From: Hymenopus coronatus
Taxonomy: Eukaryota > Arthropoda > Insecta > Mantodea > Hymenopodidae
NCBI GenBank assembly: GCA_030762935.1
Contig: CM060891.1
Location: 1,368,001 to 1,432,000 of the forward strand
Direction of reading: 5' to 3'
DNA length: 64,000 nucleotides
In this document: positions 13,501 through 25,300 of the stretch, in pieces
Layout: each line of letters starts with the position of its first letter
Numbering within the stretch: the first letter of the stretch is position 1
The notes under the pieces: generated by a model
The model's input: the letters and a program-made list of their open reading frames with translations, nothing else
The model's database searches: none
What the model was told of the DNA's origin: nothing
Program-made: the position numbers and the translations under genes

Positions 13501-16495
13501 GGTTACGTCAGTTTTGGGGAAAACACTGGCTCTAGGACAACTTCAATTAGACAAGCTATTAACACTAAAACACAAGGAGATAACACAGATTCTCATTGTG
13601 AGGCTCATAAGGTTACGTAACTTGTGGTAAAACACTGGCTCTAGGACAACTTCAATTAGACAAGCTATTAACATAAAACACAAGGAGAGAACTCAGATCC
13701 TCATTGTGAGGCTCATAGCGTTACGTCAGTTGTGGGAAAACAATGACTCTAGGACAACTTCAATTAGACAAGCTATTAACACTAAAACACAAGGAGAGAA
13801 CACAGATCCTCATTGTGAGGTTCATAAGGTTACGTCAGTTGTGGGACAACACTGGCTCTAGGACAACTTCAATTAGACAAGCTATTAACACTAAAACACA
13901 AGGAGAGAACACAGATCCTCATTGTGAGGTTCATAAGGTTACGTAACTTGTGGTAAAACACTGGCTCTAGGACAACTTCAATTAGACAAGCTATTAACAT
14001 AAAACACAAGGAGAGAACACATCTCCTCAATGTGAGACTCATAGGGCTACGTCAGTTGTGGGCAACAATGACTCTAGGACAACTTCAATTAGACAAGCTA
14101 TTAACACTAAAACACAAGGAGATAACACAGATTCTCATTGTGAGGCTCATAAGGTTACGTAACTTGTGGAGCAACACTGGCTCTAGGACAACTTCAATTA
14201 GATAAGCTATTAACACTAAAACACAAGGAGAGAACACAGATCCTAATTGTGAGGCTCATAAGGTTATGTCAGTTGTGGAACAACACTGGCTCTAGGACAA
14301 CTTCAATTAGACAAGCTATTAACACTAAAACACAAGGAGGGAACACAGATCCTAATTGTGAGGCTGATAAGGTTACGTCAGTTGTGGAACAACACTGACT
14401 CTAGGACAACTTCAATTAGACAAGCTATTAACACTAAAACACAAGGAGAGAACACAGATCCTAATTGTGAGGCTCATAAGGTTATGTCAGATGTGGGACA
14501 ACACTGGCTCTAGGACAACTTCAATTAGAGAAGCTATTAACACTAAAACACAAGGAGAGAACACAGATCCCCATTGTGAGGCTCATAAGGTTACGTTAAG
14601 TTGTGGGACAACACTGGCTCTAGGACAACTTCAATTAGACAAGCTATTAACACTAAAACACAAGGAGATAACACAGATTCTCATTGTGAGGCTCATAAGG
14701 TTACGTAACTTGTGGTAAAACACTGGCTCGGGGACAACTTCAATTAGACAAGCTATTAACATAAAACACAAGGAGAGAACACATCTCCTCATTGTGGGGC
14801 TCATAGGGTTACGTCAGTTGTGGGAAAACACTGGCTCTAGGACAACTTCAATTAGAAAATCTTTTAACACTAAAACACAAGGAGAGAACACATCTCCTCA
14901 TTGTGAGGCTCATAAGGTTACGTCAGTTGTGGAACAACACTGGCTGTAGGACAACTTCAATTAGACAAGCTATTAACACTAAATTACAAGGAGAGAACAC
15001 AGATCCTAATTGTGAGGCTCATAAGGTTACGTCAGTTGTGGAACAACACTGGCTCTAGGACAACTTCAATTAGACAAGCTATTAACACTAAAACACAAGG
15101 AGAGAAAACAGATCCCCATTGTGAGGCTCATAAGGTTACGTCAGTTGTGGGAAAACACTGGCTCTAGGACAACTTCAATTAGACAAGCTATTAACACTAA
15201 AATACAAGGAGAGAACACAGATCCTAATTGTGAGGCTCATAAGGTTATGTCAGTTGTAGGAAAACACTGGCTCTAGGACAACTTCAATTAGATAAGCTAT
15301 TAACAGTAAAACACAAGGAGAGAACACAGATCCTCATTGTGAGGCTCATAAGGTTATGTAACTTGTGGTAAAACACTGGCTCTAGGACAACTCCAATTAG
15401 ACAAGCTATTAACACTAAAACACAAGGAGAGAACACAGATCCTCATTGTGAGGCTCATAAGGTTACGTAACTTGTGGTAAAACACTGGCTCTAGGACATC
15501 TTCAATTAGACAAGCTATTAACACTAAAACACAAGGAGAGAACACAGATCCTCATTGTGAGGCTCATAAGGTTTTGCTAGTTGTGGGAAAACACTGGCTC
15601 TAGGACAACTTCAATTAGACAAGCTATTAGCACTAAAATACAAGGAGAGAACACAGATCCCCATTGTGAGGCTAATAAGGTTTTGCTAGTTGTGGGAAAA
15701 CACTGGCTCTAGGACAACTTCAATTAGACAAGCTATTAGCACTAAAATACAAGGAGAGAACACAGATCCTCATTGTGAGGCTCATAAGGTTTTGCTAGTT
15801 GTGGGAAAACACTGGCTCTAGGACAACTTCAATTAGACAAGCTATTAACACTAAAACACAAGGAGAGAACACAGATCCTCATTGTGAGGCTAATAAGGTT
15901 TTGCTAGTTGTGGGAAAACACAGGCTCTAGGACAACTTCAATTAGACAAGCTATTAGCACTAAAATACAAGGAGAGAACACAGATCCCCATTGTGAGGCT
16001 CATAGGGTTACGTCAGTTGTAGGAAAACACTGGCTCTATGACAACTTCAATTAGACAAGCTATTAGCACTAAAATACAAGGAGAGAACACAGATCCCCAT
16101 TGTGAGGCTCATAGGGTTACGTCAGTTGTGGGAAAACAATGACTATAAGACAACTTCAATTAGACAAGCTATTAACACTAAAACACAAGGAGAGAACACA
16201 GATCCTCATTGTGAGACTCATAAGGTTACGTCAGTTGAGGGAAAACAATGACTCTAGGACAACTTCAATTAGACAAGCTATTAACACTAAAATACAAGGA
16301 GAGAACACAGATCCTTATTGTGAGGCTCATAGGGTTACAACAGTTGTGGGAAAACACTGCCCTTAGGACAACTTCAATTAGACTAGCTACTAACACTAAA
16401 ACACCAGGAGAGAACACAGATCCTCATTGTGAGTCTCATAGGATTAGGTCAGTTGTGGGGAAAACACTGTCTCTATGACAACTTCAATTAGAGAA
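1582..16495. repeat. Tandem array 1: about 137 copies of a 109-bp unit
   Basis: From ctaaaacacaaggagag at the left edge to the last decayed copy near 16490, the sequence is an uninterrupted tandem array with a 109-bp period. Units differ by a few substitutions and 1-2 bp indels. Recognisable variants include 'gtcagttgtggga', 'gtaacttgtggta' and 'gtcagttttgggg' in the middle of the unit. Because 109 is not a multiple of 3, the short ORFs through it only reflect the repeat. The array lies in intron 4 of the helicase gene. Read on the gene's sense strand, each unit has a long pyrimidine-rich run ending in TTTTAG, like a 3' splice site. I could not match the unit to any exon in this window. Confidence 0.97.
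1945..16366. repeat. Internal ~7.3-kb duplication (higher-order structure) of array 1
   Basis: Identical or near-identical multi-unit blocks recur at a fixed offset: 1945 and 9241 (7296), 2815 and 10111 (7296), 8842 and 16139 (7297). In the middle the offset steps to 7405 (3649 and 11054), 7513 (4341 and 11854; 4668 and 12181) and 7839 (5564 and 13403). These steps are whole multiples of about 109 bp. The left half was therefore duplicated as a block of about 67 units, then gained or lost single units. A smaller duplication of 1522 bp (14 units) links 6121 and 7643. This pattern points to unequal exchange. Confidence 0.88.
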
Positions 16496-16538
16496 GCAGT
16501 GCACTTTGTGGCAGTCATTTCTTCTATCAATTGAGATT

Positions 16539-16550
16539 AATTAAACATCA
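16539..16550. repeat. Target-site duplication, left copy
   Basis: The 12 bases aattaaacatca are repeated exactly at 17554-17565 and bracket the LINE fragment. They mark its insertion point. Confidence 0.8.
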
Positions 16551-17553
16551 GAAAGTTGCCTTGGCAAAAGGAAAAGGAGCTTTATCACCTATTAGAAGTT
16601 GCAAATACAAAGCACCTAATATAAATATTAGATGGTTAGAAAAAGTATACAATATGGTGGTCGAGACAAAAATGCTATATGGGATAGAAGTATGGGGATT
16701 AGAAGGAGGATGGGAAGCCATAGATGAGGTGCATAGGAAATTTTGCAAAGAAATACTTGGGTTACCAAATGCAACTGTTAGGTAGGTAGCACAAATAGAG
16801 CTGGGTAGAGTAGCAAGTAAGGGAAAGATTATGGAAAGGGCATTGAAATTTTGGCATAGAATATTGAAATTGGAAGAAAAGGAATTTGTTAAAGCAGTGT
16901 TTAGTATTTCAAGAGAATAGTTTAAAGAACAAGGGATGGGTAGACTATCTCAGAAATAACCTGGAAAGTAGTGGGTTAGGGGAAATGTGGAGAAGAGGAG
17001 AAAATAATGTGAATAACTTCTGGAAGTTGGCAAGGAAAAGATTTGAGGATATAAAAATACAAAAAATAGTTAGTGAACTAACTGAAAAGAGATCTTTGGT
17101 TTTCTATATACCAATGAAAGTCTCATGGGGAAGGGAAAAGTACATAGATGTGACAAATAAAGAGGAGCGAGAAGGTATTGCATGGCTGAAAGCAGGAGTA
17201 TGGAGATTAAAAGGTTTAAGGAAAGGTATTCCACAAAACCAATGTCCTATATGTGGCGGAAATGAAGATATGGAACACATTTTATTTAAATGTAAAGGGA
17301 CTGAAATTTGGAGAAAAGAGTATAATAATAAGAAATGGTTTAAAATAGATAGAAATGTAGCAGTAGTTGGAATGTTTCAAAAAGATAGTAGGAAGATTGG
17401 ACAATTCTTATACAAAGTGAAAAATAAATGGGTATGGACAGTAAATAGACAAAATGGTGTAATAAACTATTGTAAAATATGAGTATGACCGGTAAAGAGC
17501 CAGGGCTGAACACCGGTCATATTCACCTGTAAAAAGCTTAGCATAAATAAATA
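16551..17553 (+). mobile_element. 5'-truncated non-LTR retrotransposon (LINE), C-terminal part of ORF2 plus 3' end
   Basis: The segment lies between two copies of a 12-bp target-site duplication and ends in an aaataaataaa-type tail, as expected of target-primed insertion. It encodes the C-terminal end of a reverse-transcriptase polyprotein. First comes the thumb-side region with MLYGIEVWG and a VHRKFCKEILG segment (16551-16785). Further on is a CCHC-like finger, CPICGG..EDMEHILFKC (about 17240-17295), in a frame ending at 17482. A TAG at 16783-16785 and a frameshift near 16910 break the ORF, so it is dead. The endonuclease and most of the polymerase are missing through 5' truncation. The family is not certain. 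Confidence 0.88.
17484..17521 (+). other. Perfect 10-bp inverted repeat in the LINE 3' UTR
   Basis: TATGACCGGT (17484-17493) and ACCGGTCATA (17512-17521) pair perfectly around an 18-nt loop, just after the ORF2 stop and before the tail. A stem at the 3' end of a LINE RNA may be recognised by its reverse transcriptase; this role is inference. Confidence 0.6.
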
Positions 17554-17565
17554 AATTAAACATCA
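17554..17565. repeat. Target-site duplication, right copy
   Basis: Exact second copy of the 12-bp sequence at 16539-16550, directly after the LINE tail. Confidence 0.8.
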
Positions 17566-17680
17566 CTTACTTTTATTATTAAAGAACATATTTCAGAAGC
17601 CATGTGCTTCCTTGTCCCTGGTGGTACTTTGATTAACCTCTGCATCACTAGGTCGCCTGGCAGCATTTCAAAATTGAAAA
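17566..17680 (-). repeat. Inverted arm of the Penelope-like fragment (left)
   Basis: The reverse complement of this stretch matches 18145-18285 in order. Shared blocks are GCGACCTA.TGAT.CAGAGGTT, then ATCAAA, ACCAGG, CTTCTGAAATA and AATAATAAAAGTA.GTGATG. The right arm carries an extra ~25 bp. Inverted terminal pieces are known from Penelope elements, whose LTR-like ends can occur inverted. Confidence 0.65.
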
Positions 17681-18120
17681 CACAGTTCTTGCTGTCTCAA
17701 ACTTTTGATTCTGCTTTCCTTGTGATGTTTTGGAGTATTTTCAGACTTCTATGCCTAGCTACTGGCGATTTGTCTTCTTGTTTTTCTTTAATATCTTTTA
17801 CATGTTCTTTAGCTCTTACTCCATGTTTCTTTTAGTTTGGTCTATGTAGATTTTTTCAGTCATTGCAACTGAACTGGTATATTTCTGGCTCATTTTCTCG
17901 TACAATATCATCTTTTAATTTAGAGTTTAATGCTTTTTATAGAATAATTGTTTCTTGGGGGCAGAATGATGTGTCGTTTAAAGTTGCTCTGGAATTTGTG
18001 GGGTGGTATGTAAACTTCTTGTAAGTCTTGTTTACTTTCTCGTTTTGAGTGAGTGTGCTGACTTCTTTTATTCTCTTTTTATTTTTTAAATAATTTGAAT
18101 TAAAAGTTTGAGAGAACATT
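17570..18120 (-). mobile_element. Decayed Penelope-like element fragment (GIY-YIG endonuclease end)
   Basis: The minus-strand reading preserves the order seen at the C-terminus of Penelope-like polyproteins. There is a YHP-type segment (TYHPTNSR, about 18010-18030), then a GIY-YIG-like core reading EIYQFSCND (about 17865-17890), remnants of YIxQTKR, then RAKEHVKDIKEKQEDKSPVARH (about 17740-17800). Stops and frameshifts interrupt it. Its layout matches the three plus-strand relics at 49495-50770. The family call comes from the paired GIY and KEH motifs; the reverse-transcriptase part is not seen. Confidence 0.62.
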
Positions 18121-18144
18121 TACATTAACAAGAAAGGCATTTTC

Positions 18145-18285
18145 AAGCGACCTACTGATACAGAGGTTTATCAAACCATCACCAGGAGAATGACAACAAG
18201 CAATGCTGGCAGTTGACTAAAGGAATTGACAATGGAGCTTCTGAAATACATTTTCCAATAATAAAAGTATGTGATGTAGTGTTAC
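18145..18285 (+). repeat. Inverted arm of the Penelope-like fragment (right)
   Basis: Partner of the arm at 17566-17680, in opposite orientation, on the far side of the coding relic. See that entry for the shared blocks. Confidence 0.65.
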
Positions 18286-19075
18286 AAAATCGACTCAGTA
18301 ATTAATTTCAAGCTATTAAGAAATTGCCCAAAAAATAACTTCAGAAATGCTGACTTAAAAACCCAGACACAGCAAGCTATTTATTAGGGAAGCATGTAAT
18401 AGAACTCAGGGCATGCAACAACACACTCTGCTTTTGGAGAAATGTTTACACAAGTAGCACTAGAAGACTGCAAGTGTAGTGCTTCATTTGTCTTAAACAA
18501 TAAGACATACACTCTAGTGCACTTGGAGAAATGACAGAAATCTGTATTTAAAATAGTAGAATAAGAAGGTAGACATGGTATTGCATTCCAGCAAAAAATT
18601 TATTCTCATATATTTGAGGGATCCTAAATGACAAAAAAGAAAAAAATGTTTAAAAAGATCTGTGTATGGACTGCATAACTCATAAAATGTAGTTGGTTAA
18701 ATACCAAGCATAGTGAAATTCTTTAACAAATGTTGAGTAGAGATTTTAAACACTTTAAAATTTTATACTTATTTTCGATGCTGGATGACATCTTTGCTGT
18801 TGTAAACAAAGATACGATAGAACTCAGGAGAGATCAACAAAGTCACAGCTGCCGTTTCCACACTATCATCAAGTAGCAAAAATGAATAATACCATTGATA
18901 ACATAATACATAAACATAAAATACAAAAACTGCTAAATGAACTACTTCTTTGGAAAGGCTAAAATCCCCCACACAAATACTGCAAATTTACCTTCCAGCA
19001 AGATACTTGTGGAAATTTAGGAAAACAGTTAAGACATCACATCAAAACTACCATATTACAACCAGTTGAAAAATT
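18286..19075. other. Intron 4 sequence, no supported gene
   Basis: AT-rich intronic DNA. A minus-strand open stretch (18769-18972) contains a coding-like peptide segment near its end (VETAAVTLLISPEFYRIF) but has no recognisable domain or convincing splice context. It could be an old transposon remnant. Nothing else is evident. Confidence 0.5.
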
Positions 19076-19079
19076 CAAT

Positions 19080-19400
19080 GCCACAGTCAGGATTTAAACA
19101 CAGTTCTCTGTGTGGTTGCTCTGACCATTGAGCTACTTGCTTCAATCTTCCAATTGATTATGTGTGTTTTACCCGGTATGGCTTCTTATCATCATAAGCA
19201 CTTAATATCCAGGTAACATTTACTATCCTCATGCCAACATACAGGCTATTATTATAATGGTAATACTCCTCTGCATAGTAAGTCACCATTCAGGTGCTTG
19301 AACCGGACATAATCAGTTGGAAGATCGAATGTCATACTGGCAAGTTGTCCAAAGTAACTCAATGGTTACAGCAATCATGTTGTTACCTTGAAATTTTCAA
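19080..19400. repeat. Imperfect inverted repeat with tRNA-like ends (two SINE-like pieces, head to head)
   Basis: Left arm, read on the minus strand: GTAGCTCAATGGTCAGAGCA (an A-box-like, tRNA-like start), followed by a B-box-like GTTTAAATCC. Right arm, on the plus strand: AGTAACTCAATGGTTACAGC. Inside these, TTCAATCTTCCAATTGATTA (from 19141) pairs with the reverse complement of 19303-19330 (TCTTCCAACTGATTATGTCC). The right arm has about 20 extra bases. The likely reading is two related tRNA-derived elements inserted head to head, or a foldback element built from them. Neither half would make a normal tRNA. Confidence 0.5.
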
Positions 19401-19689
19401 TAATATATAAGAGAGAGCATCATAATCAAAACTACTGTTTGAAAAACAAAATTATTGGCATTTAACGAATGCAGCAAAATATACTTTGTACAAATACATG
19501 GACAAGTCACTCATCACTTATTACAATATGGAAATATTTGCAGCTCAAGACCACATCATTACCCACAACACAATCTTGAGATCCGCATCACAACTCTTAG
19601 TGGAATCAGGCTGAACACAGGAGCGGCACTTCACAAATTATTCAACATAACGAGCACGTTCCCTCAAACTATTCTGGGAAAATTTAAAG

Positions 19690-20025
19690 TTCCAATGTAT
19701 AAAAATATCCCTATTATCTACATACCAAACTTGGTATTCAAGTTCAGCATCACCAAGGATGCACCAAACAATTTTCAGGAAGATCCCCCACCTCAAACTA
19801 TCCTTTATGTGGAACATTTTTCAAAATATTCAATTTTCTCAAAAATTGTTTTAACAATTACAGATTTCCCAAACAGGAAATTCACATCTGTTTCATTACT
19901 TTTTGTTTTATTCCTGGCAAAGCAAAGAGAATCAAGTTTCAATGAATATAGCATAACTATAGCTTTTAAAACATTTAACTTTAGGTTAGTATGTTCTCCT
20001 ATTTCCCTTTTGCTTACAAGGAGCT
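19690..20025 (-). mobile_element. Dispersed repeat family, copy A
   Basis: This stretch matches copy B (57385-57965) in the same orientation, and copies C and D in reverse. Landmarks are 'accaaacttggtatt.aagtt', an 'atcaccaaggatg' block and 'ctcaaact.t.ctttatgtgga'. Further right, its reverse complement has TTGATTCTCTTTGCTTTGCC, matching TTCAGTTCTCTTTGCATGGC in copy C. It is unclassified, with no coding capacity seen. A 190-codon open frame (19455-20027) overlaps it but does not agree with the other copies, so I treat that frame as accidental. Confidence 0.6.
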
Positions 20026-20385
20026 AAGCACTAACAACTTGTCTGCTAACGTTTGTCTAGATAAGTATGATAATATAAAAAAAAGATGCAAATGGAACAT
20101 CAGACTTTTTAAGATTTCAACCTTCGGCAAATGTTACCTTGATTAACACTGAATACATAAAAAAAAGCTTTTGTAAGAATAGTTTTAGAAAACAGAAAAT
20201 ATACATGAGAGTGAGCAGGGAAACTTATGTGTAGGTATTGGGACTTTGATCTACAACATACTGACTAGAGGAATTATAAACACATTGTTTAGCGACTTTT
20301 ATTGGGATTTGCTGTCAATGTATTGACAGATATGCTCAAATGTTTAAGGTTTATTTCACATTTGACTAATGAAATCTCTTATTAC
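20026..20385. other. Start of intron 4, nothing further seen
   Basis: AT-rich sequence directly downstream (gene sense) of exon 4. It opens with the donor GTAATAAGAG (minus strand, from 20385). No repeats or coding exons are visible. Confidence 0.6.
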
Positions 20386-20519
20386 CTTCAAAGGTTTCCT
20401 CTGATGCACTCTTCGTAGCATCTGTGCTTTCTTAACAATCCCAAACAAGACATCTGTATGAACAGTGCGTTCATGAGCCTCGTCCAGGACTATAACACCA
20501 TAGGACATTAACATAGTGT
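20386..20519 (-). CDS. DHX33: DHX33-type helicase, exon 4 (DEAH motif II)
   Basis: The exon encodes residues 187-231 of the joined protein, from D187 (split codon G|AC across intron 3) to PLK. It contains [20 protein letters not shown], that is motif II at DEAH 199-202, whose Asp/Glu coordinate Mg2+ and activate water for ATP hydrolysis. The acceptor GTTTCAG|ACACTATG ends intron 3 at 20520. The donor AAG|GTAATA lies at 20386/20385. Length 134 nt, leaving phase 0. The next expected block, VIVMSATMD (motif III), is not in the window. The first ~78 nt of this exon plus its acceptor are the source of the 86-bp array that begins immediately upstream of it. Confidence 0.93.
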
Positions 20520-22350
20520 CTGAAACACACAAACAAGGCTATTGTATGAAGTGTGTTGATGAGCCTCGTCCAGGACAATAACACCATAGGACATTAACAT
20601 AGTGTCTGAAACACACAAACATGACTACTGTATGAAGTGTGTTGATGAGCCTCATCCAGGACAATAACACCATAGCACATTAACATAGTGTCTGAAACAC
20701 ACAAACAAGACTACTGTATGAAGTGTGTTGATGAGCCTCGTCCAGGACAATAACACCATAGCACATTAACATAGTGTCTGAAACACACAAACATGACTAT
20801 TCTGCAAACTGTGTTGATGAGCCACATCCAGGACAATAACACTATAACACATTAACATAGTGTCTGAAATACACAAACAAGACTACTGTATGAAGTGTGT
20901 TGATGAGCCCTTTCCAGGACAATAACACCATAGCACATTCACATAATGTCTGAAACACACAAACAAGACTACTTTATGAAGTGTGTTGATGAACCTCATC
21001 CAGGACAATAACACCATAGCACATTCACATTCTGCCTTAAACACACAAACAAGACTACTTTAAGAAGTGTGTTGATGAGCCTCATCCAGAATAATAACAC
21101 CAAAACACATTAACATAGTGTCTGAAACACACAAACATGACTATTGTACGAAGTGTGTTGATGAGCCACATCCAAGACAATAACACCATAGGACATTAAC
21201 ATTATGCCTGAAACACACAAACATGACTATTGTACGAAGTGTGTTGATGAGCCTCATCCAGGCCAATAACACCATTGGACATTTACATACTGTCTGAAAC
21301 ACACAAACATGACTACTGTACGAACTGAGTTGATGAGCCTCATCCAGGACAATAACACCATAACACATTAACATAGTATCTGAAACATACAAACATGACT
21401 ATTGTTAGAAGTGTGTTGATGAGCCTCGTCCAGGACAATAACACCATAGTACATTAACATAGTGTCTGAAACACACAAACATGACTACTGTATGAACTGT
21501 GTTGATGAGCCTCGTCCAGGACAATAACACCATAGGACATTAACATAGTGTCTGAAACACACAAACAAGACCTCTGTATGAAGTGTGTTGATGAGCCTCA
21601 TCCAGGACAATAACACCATAGCACATTAACATACTGTCTTAAACACACATACAAGAACACTGTATGAAGTGTGTTGATGAGCCTCATCCAGAACAATAAC
21701 ACCATAGCACATTAACATAGTGTCTGAAACACACAAACAAGACTACTGTATGAAGTGTGTTGATGAACCCCGTCCAGGAAAATAACATCATAGCACATTA
21801 ACATACTGTCCGAAACACACAAACAAGACTACTGAATGAAGTGTGTTGATGAGTCTCGTCCAGGACAATAACACCATAGCACATTAACAAAGTGTCTGAA
21901 AAACACAAACACGACTACTGTATGAAGTGTGTTGATGAGCCTCGTCCAGGACAATAACACCATATCACATTAACAAGGTGTCTGAAACATACAAACATGA
22001 CTACTGTATGAAGTGTGTTGATGAGCCTCATCCAGGATAAAACACCATTGCACATTAACCATTAACATAGTGTCTGAAACACACAAACATGACTACTGTA
22101 TGAAGTGTGTTGATGAGCCTCGTCCAGGACAATAACACCATAGCACATTAACATAGTGTCTGAAACACACAAACAAGACCACTGTAAGAAGTGTGTTGAT
22201 GAGCCTCATCCAAGACAATAACACCCTAACACATTAACATAGTGTCTGAAACACACAAACAAGACTATTGTACGAAGTCTGTTGATGAGCCTCGTCCAGG
22301 ACAATAACACCATAAGACATTAACATAGTTTCTGAAACACACAAACATGA

Positions 22351-25300
22351 CTAATGTATGAAGTGTGTTGATGAGCCTCGTCCAGGACAATAACACCATA
22401 GAACTTTAACATAGTGTCTGAAACACACATACAATACCACTGTATGAAGTGTGTTGATGAGCCTCATCCAGGAAAAAAAACACCATAGCACATTAACATA
22501 GTGTCTGAAACACACAAACATGACTATTGTATGAAGTGTGTTGATCAGCCTCATCCAGGTCAATAACACCATAACACATTAACTTAGTGTCTGAAACACA
22601 CAAACATTACTATTGTTAGAAGTGTGTTGATGAGCCTCGTACAGGACAATAACACCATAGCACATTAACATAGTGTCTGAAACACACAAACATGACTAAT
22701 GTATGAAGTGTGTTGATGAGCCTCGTCCAGGACAATAACACCATAGAACGTTAACATAGTGTCTGAAACACACATACAATACCACTGTATTAAGTGTGTT
22801 GATGAGCCCCATCCAGGACAAAAACCCATAGCACATTAACATAGTGTCTGAAACACACAAACATGACTATTGTATGAAGTGTGTTGATCAGCCTCATCCA
22901 GGACAATAACACCATAACACATTAACATAATGTCTGAAACACACAAAACATGACTACTGTATGAAGTGTGATGGTGAGCCTCGTCTAGGACAATAACACC
23001 ATAGGACATTAACATAGTGTCTGAAACACACAAACAAGACCACTGTATGAAGTGTTTTGATGAGCCTCATCCAGGACAATAACACCATAGCACATTAACA
23101 TAGTGTCTGAAACACACAAACAAGACCACTGTAAGAAGTGTGTTGATGAGCCTCATCCAAGACAATAACACCCTAACACATTAACATAGTGTCTGAAACA
23201 CACAAACAAGACTATTGTATGAAGTGTGTAGATGATCCTCATCCAGGACAATAACACCATAACACATTAACATAGTGTCTGAAATACACAAACAAGACTA
23301 CTGTATGAAGTGTGTTGATGAGCCCTTTCCAGGACAATAACACCATAGCACATTCACATAATGTCTGAAACACACAAACAAGACTACTTTATGAAGTGTG
23401 TTGATGAACCTCATCCAGGACAATAACACCATAGCACATTCACATTCTGCCTTAAACACACAAACAAGACTACTTTAAGAAGTGTGTTCATGAGCCTCAT
23501 CCAGGACAATAACACCATAGAACTTTAACATAGTGTCTGATACACACATACAATACCACTGTATGAAGTGTGTTGATGAGCCTCATCCAGGACAAAAACA
23601 CCATAGCACATTAACATAGTGTCTGAAACACACAAACATGACTATTGTATGAAGTGTGTTGATCAGCCTCATCCAGGTCAATATCACCATAACACATTAA
23701 CTTAGTGTCTGAAACACAAAAACATGACTATTGTTAGAAGTGTGTTGATGAGCCTCGTCCAGGACAATAACACCATAGCACATTAACATAGTGTCTGAAA
23801 CACACAAACATGACTATTGTTAGAAGTGTGTTGATGAGCCTCGTCCAGGACAATAACTCCATAGCACATTAACATAGTGTCTGAAACACACAAACAAGAC
23901 TATTGTACGCAGTGTGTTGATGAGACTCGTCCAGGACAATAACACCATACGACATTAACATAGTGTCTGAAACACACAAACAAGACTATTGTACGCAGTG
24001 TGTTGATGAGACTCGTCCAGGACAATAACACCATACGACATTAACATAGTGTCTGAAACACACAAACAAGACTATTGTATGAAGTGTGTTGATGATCCTC
24101 ATCCACGACAATAACACCATAACACATTAACATAGTGTCTGAAACACACAAACAAGACTACTGTATGAAGTGTGTTGATGAGCCTCGTCCAGGACAATAA
24201 ACACCATAGAACTTTAACATAGTGTCTGAAACACACATACAAGACCACTGTATGAAGTGTGTTGATGAGCCTCATCCAGGATAAAACACCATTGCACATT
24301 AACCATTAACATAGTGTCTGAAACACACAAACATGACTACTGTATGAAGTGTGTTGATGAGCCTCGTCCAGGACAATAACACCATAGCACATTAACATAG
24401 TGTCTGAAACACACAAACAAGACCACTGTAAGAAGTGTGTTGATGAGCCTCATCCAAGACAATAACACCCTAACACATTAACATAGTGTCTGAAACACAC
24501 AAACAAGACTATTGTACAAAGTCTGTTGATGAGCCTCGTCCAGGACAATAACACCATAAGACATTAACATAGTTTCTGAAACACACAAACATGACTAATG
24601 TATGAAGTGTGTTGATGAGCCTCGTCCAGGACAATAACACCATAGAACTTTAACATAGTGTCTGAAACACACATACAATACCACTGTATGAAGTGTGTTG
24701 ATGAGCCTCATCCAGGAAAAAAAACACCATAGCACATTAACATAGTGTCTGAAACACACAAACATGACTATTGTATGAAGTGTGTTGATCAGCCTCATCC
24801 AGGTCAATAACACCATAACACATTAACTTAGTGTCTGAAACACACAAACATGACCATTGTTAGAAGTGTGTTGATGAGCCTCGTCCAGGACAATAACACC
24901 ATAGCACATTAACATAGTGTCTGAAACACACAAACATGACTAATGTATGAAGTGTGTTGATGAGCCTCGTCCAGGACAATAACACCATAGAACGTTAACA
25001 TAGTGTCTGAAACACACATACAATACCACTGTATTAAGTGTGTTGATGAGCCCCATCCAGGACAAAAACACCATAGCACATTAACATAGTGTCTGAAACA
25101 CACAAACATGACTATTGTATGAAGTGTGTTGATCAGCCTCATCCAGGACAAAAACACCATAACACATTAACATAATGTCTGAAACACACAAAACATGACT
25201 ACTGTATGAAGTGTGATGGTGAGCCTCGTCTAGGACAATAACACCATAGGACATTAACATAGTGTCTGAAACACACAAACAAGACCACTGTATGAAGTGT

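Noticed and set aside
1582..16495. Dozens of 63-148-codon open frames through array 1
   Set aside because: They repeat the same peptide in rotating frames because the period is 109 bp; no start context, domain or constraint is visible.
19455..20027. 190-codon plus-strand frame as a gene
   Set aside because: The right half is dispersed repeat copy A, the frame is not kept in copies B-D, and the peptide shows no domain.
1..20385. Helicase exon 5 (motif III, SAT)
   Set aside because: I scanned the minus strand for the expected VMSATMD codons and found none; it presumably lies outside the window.
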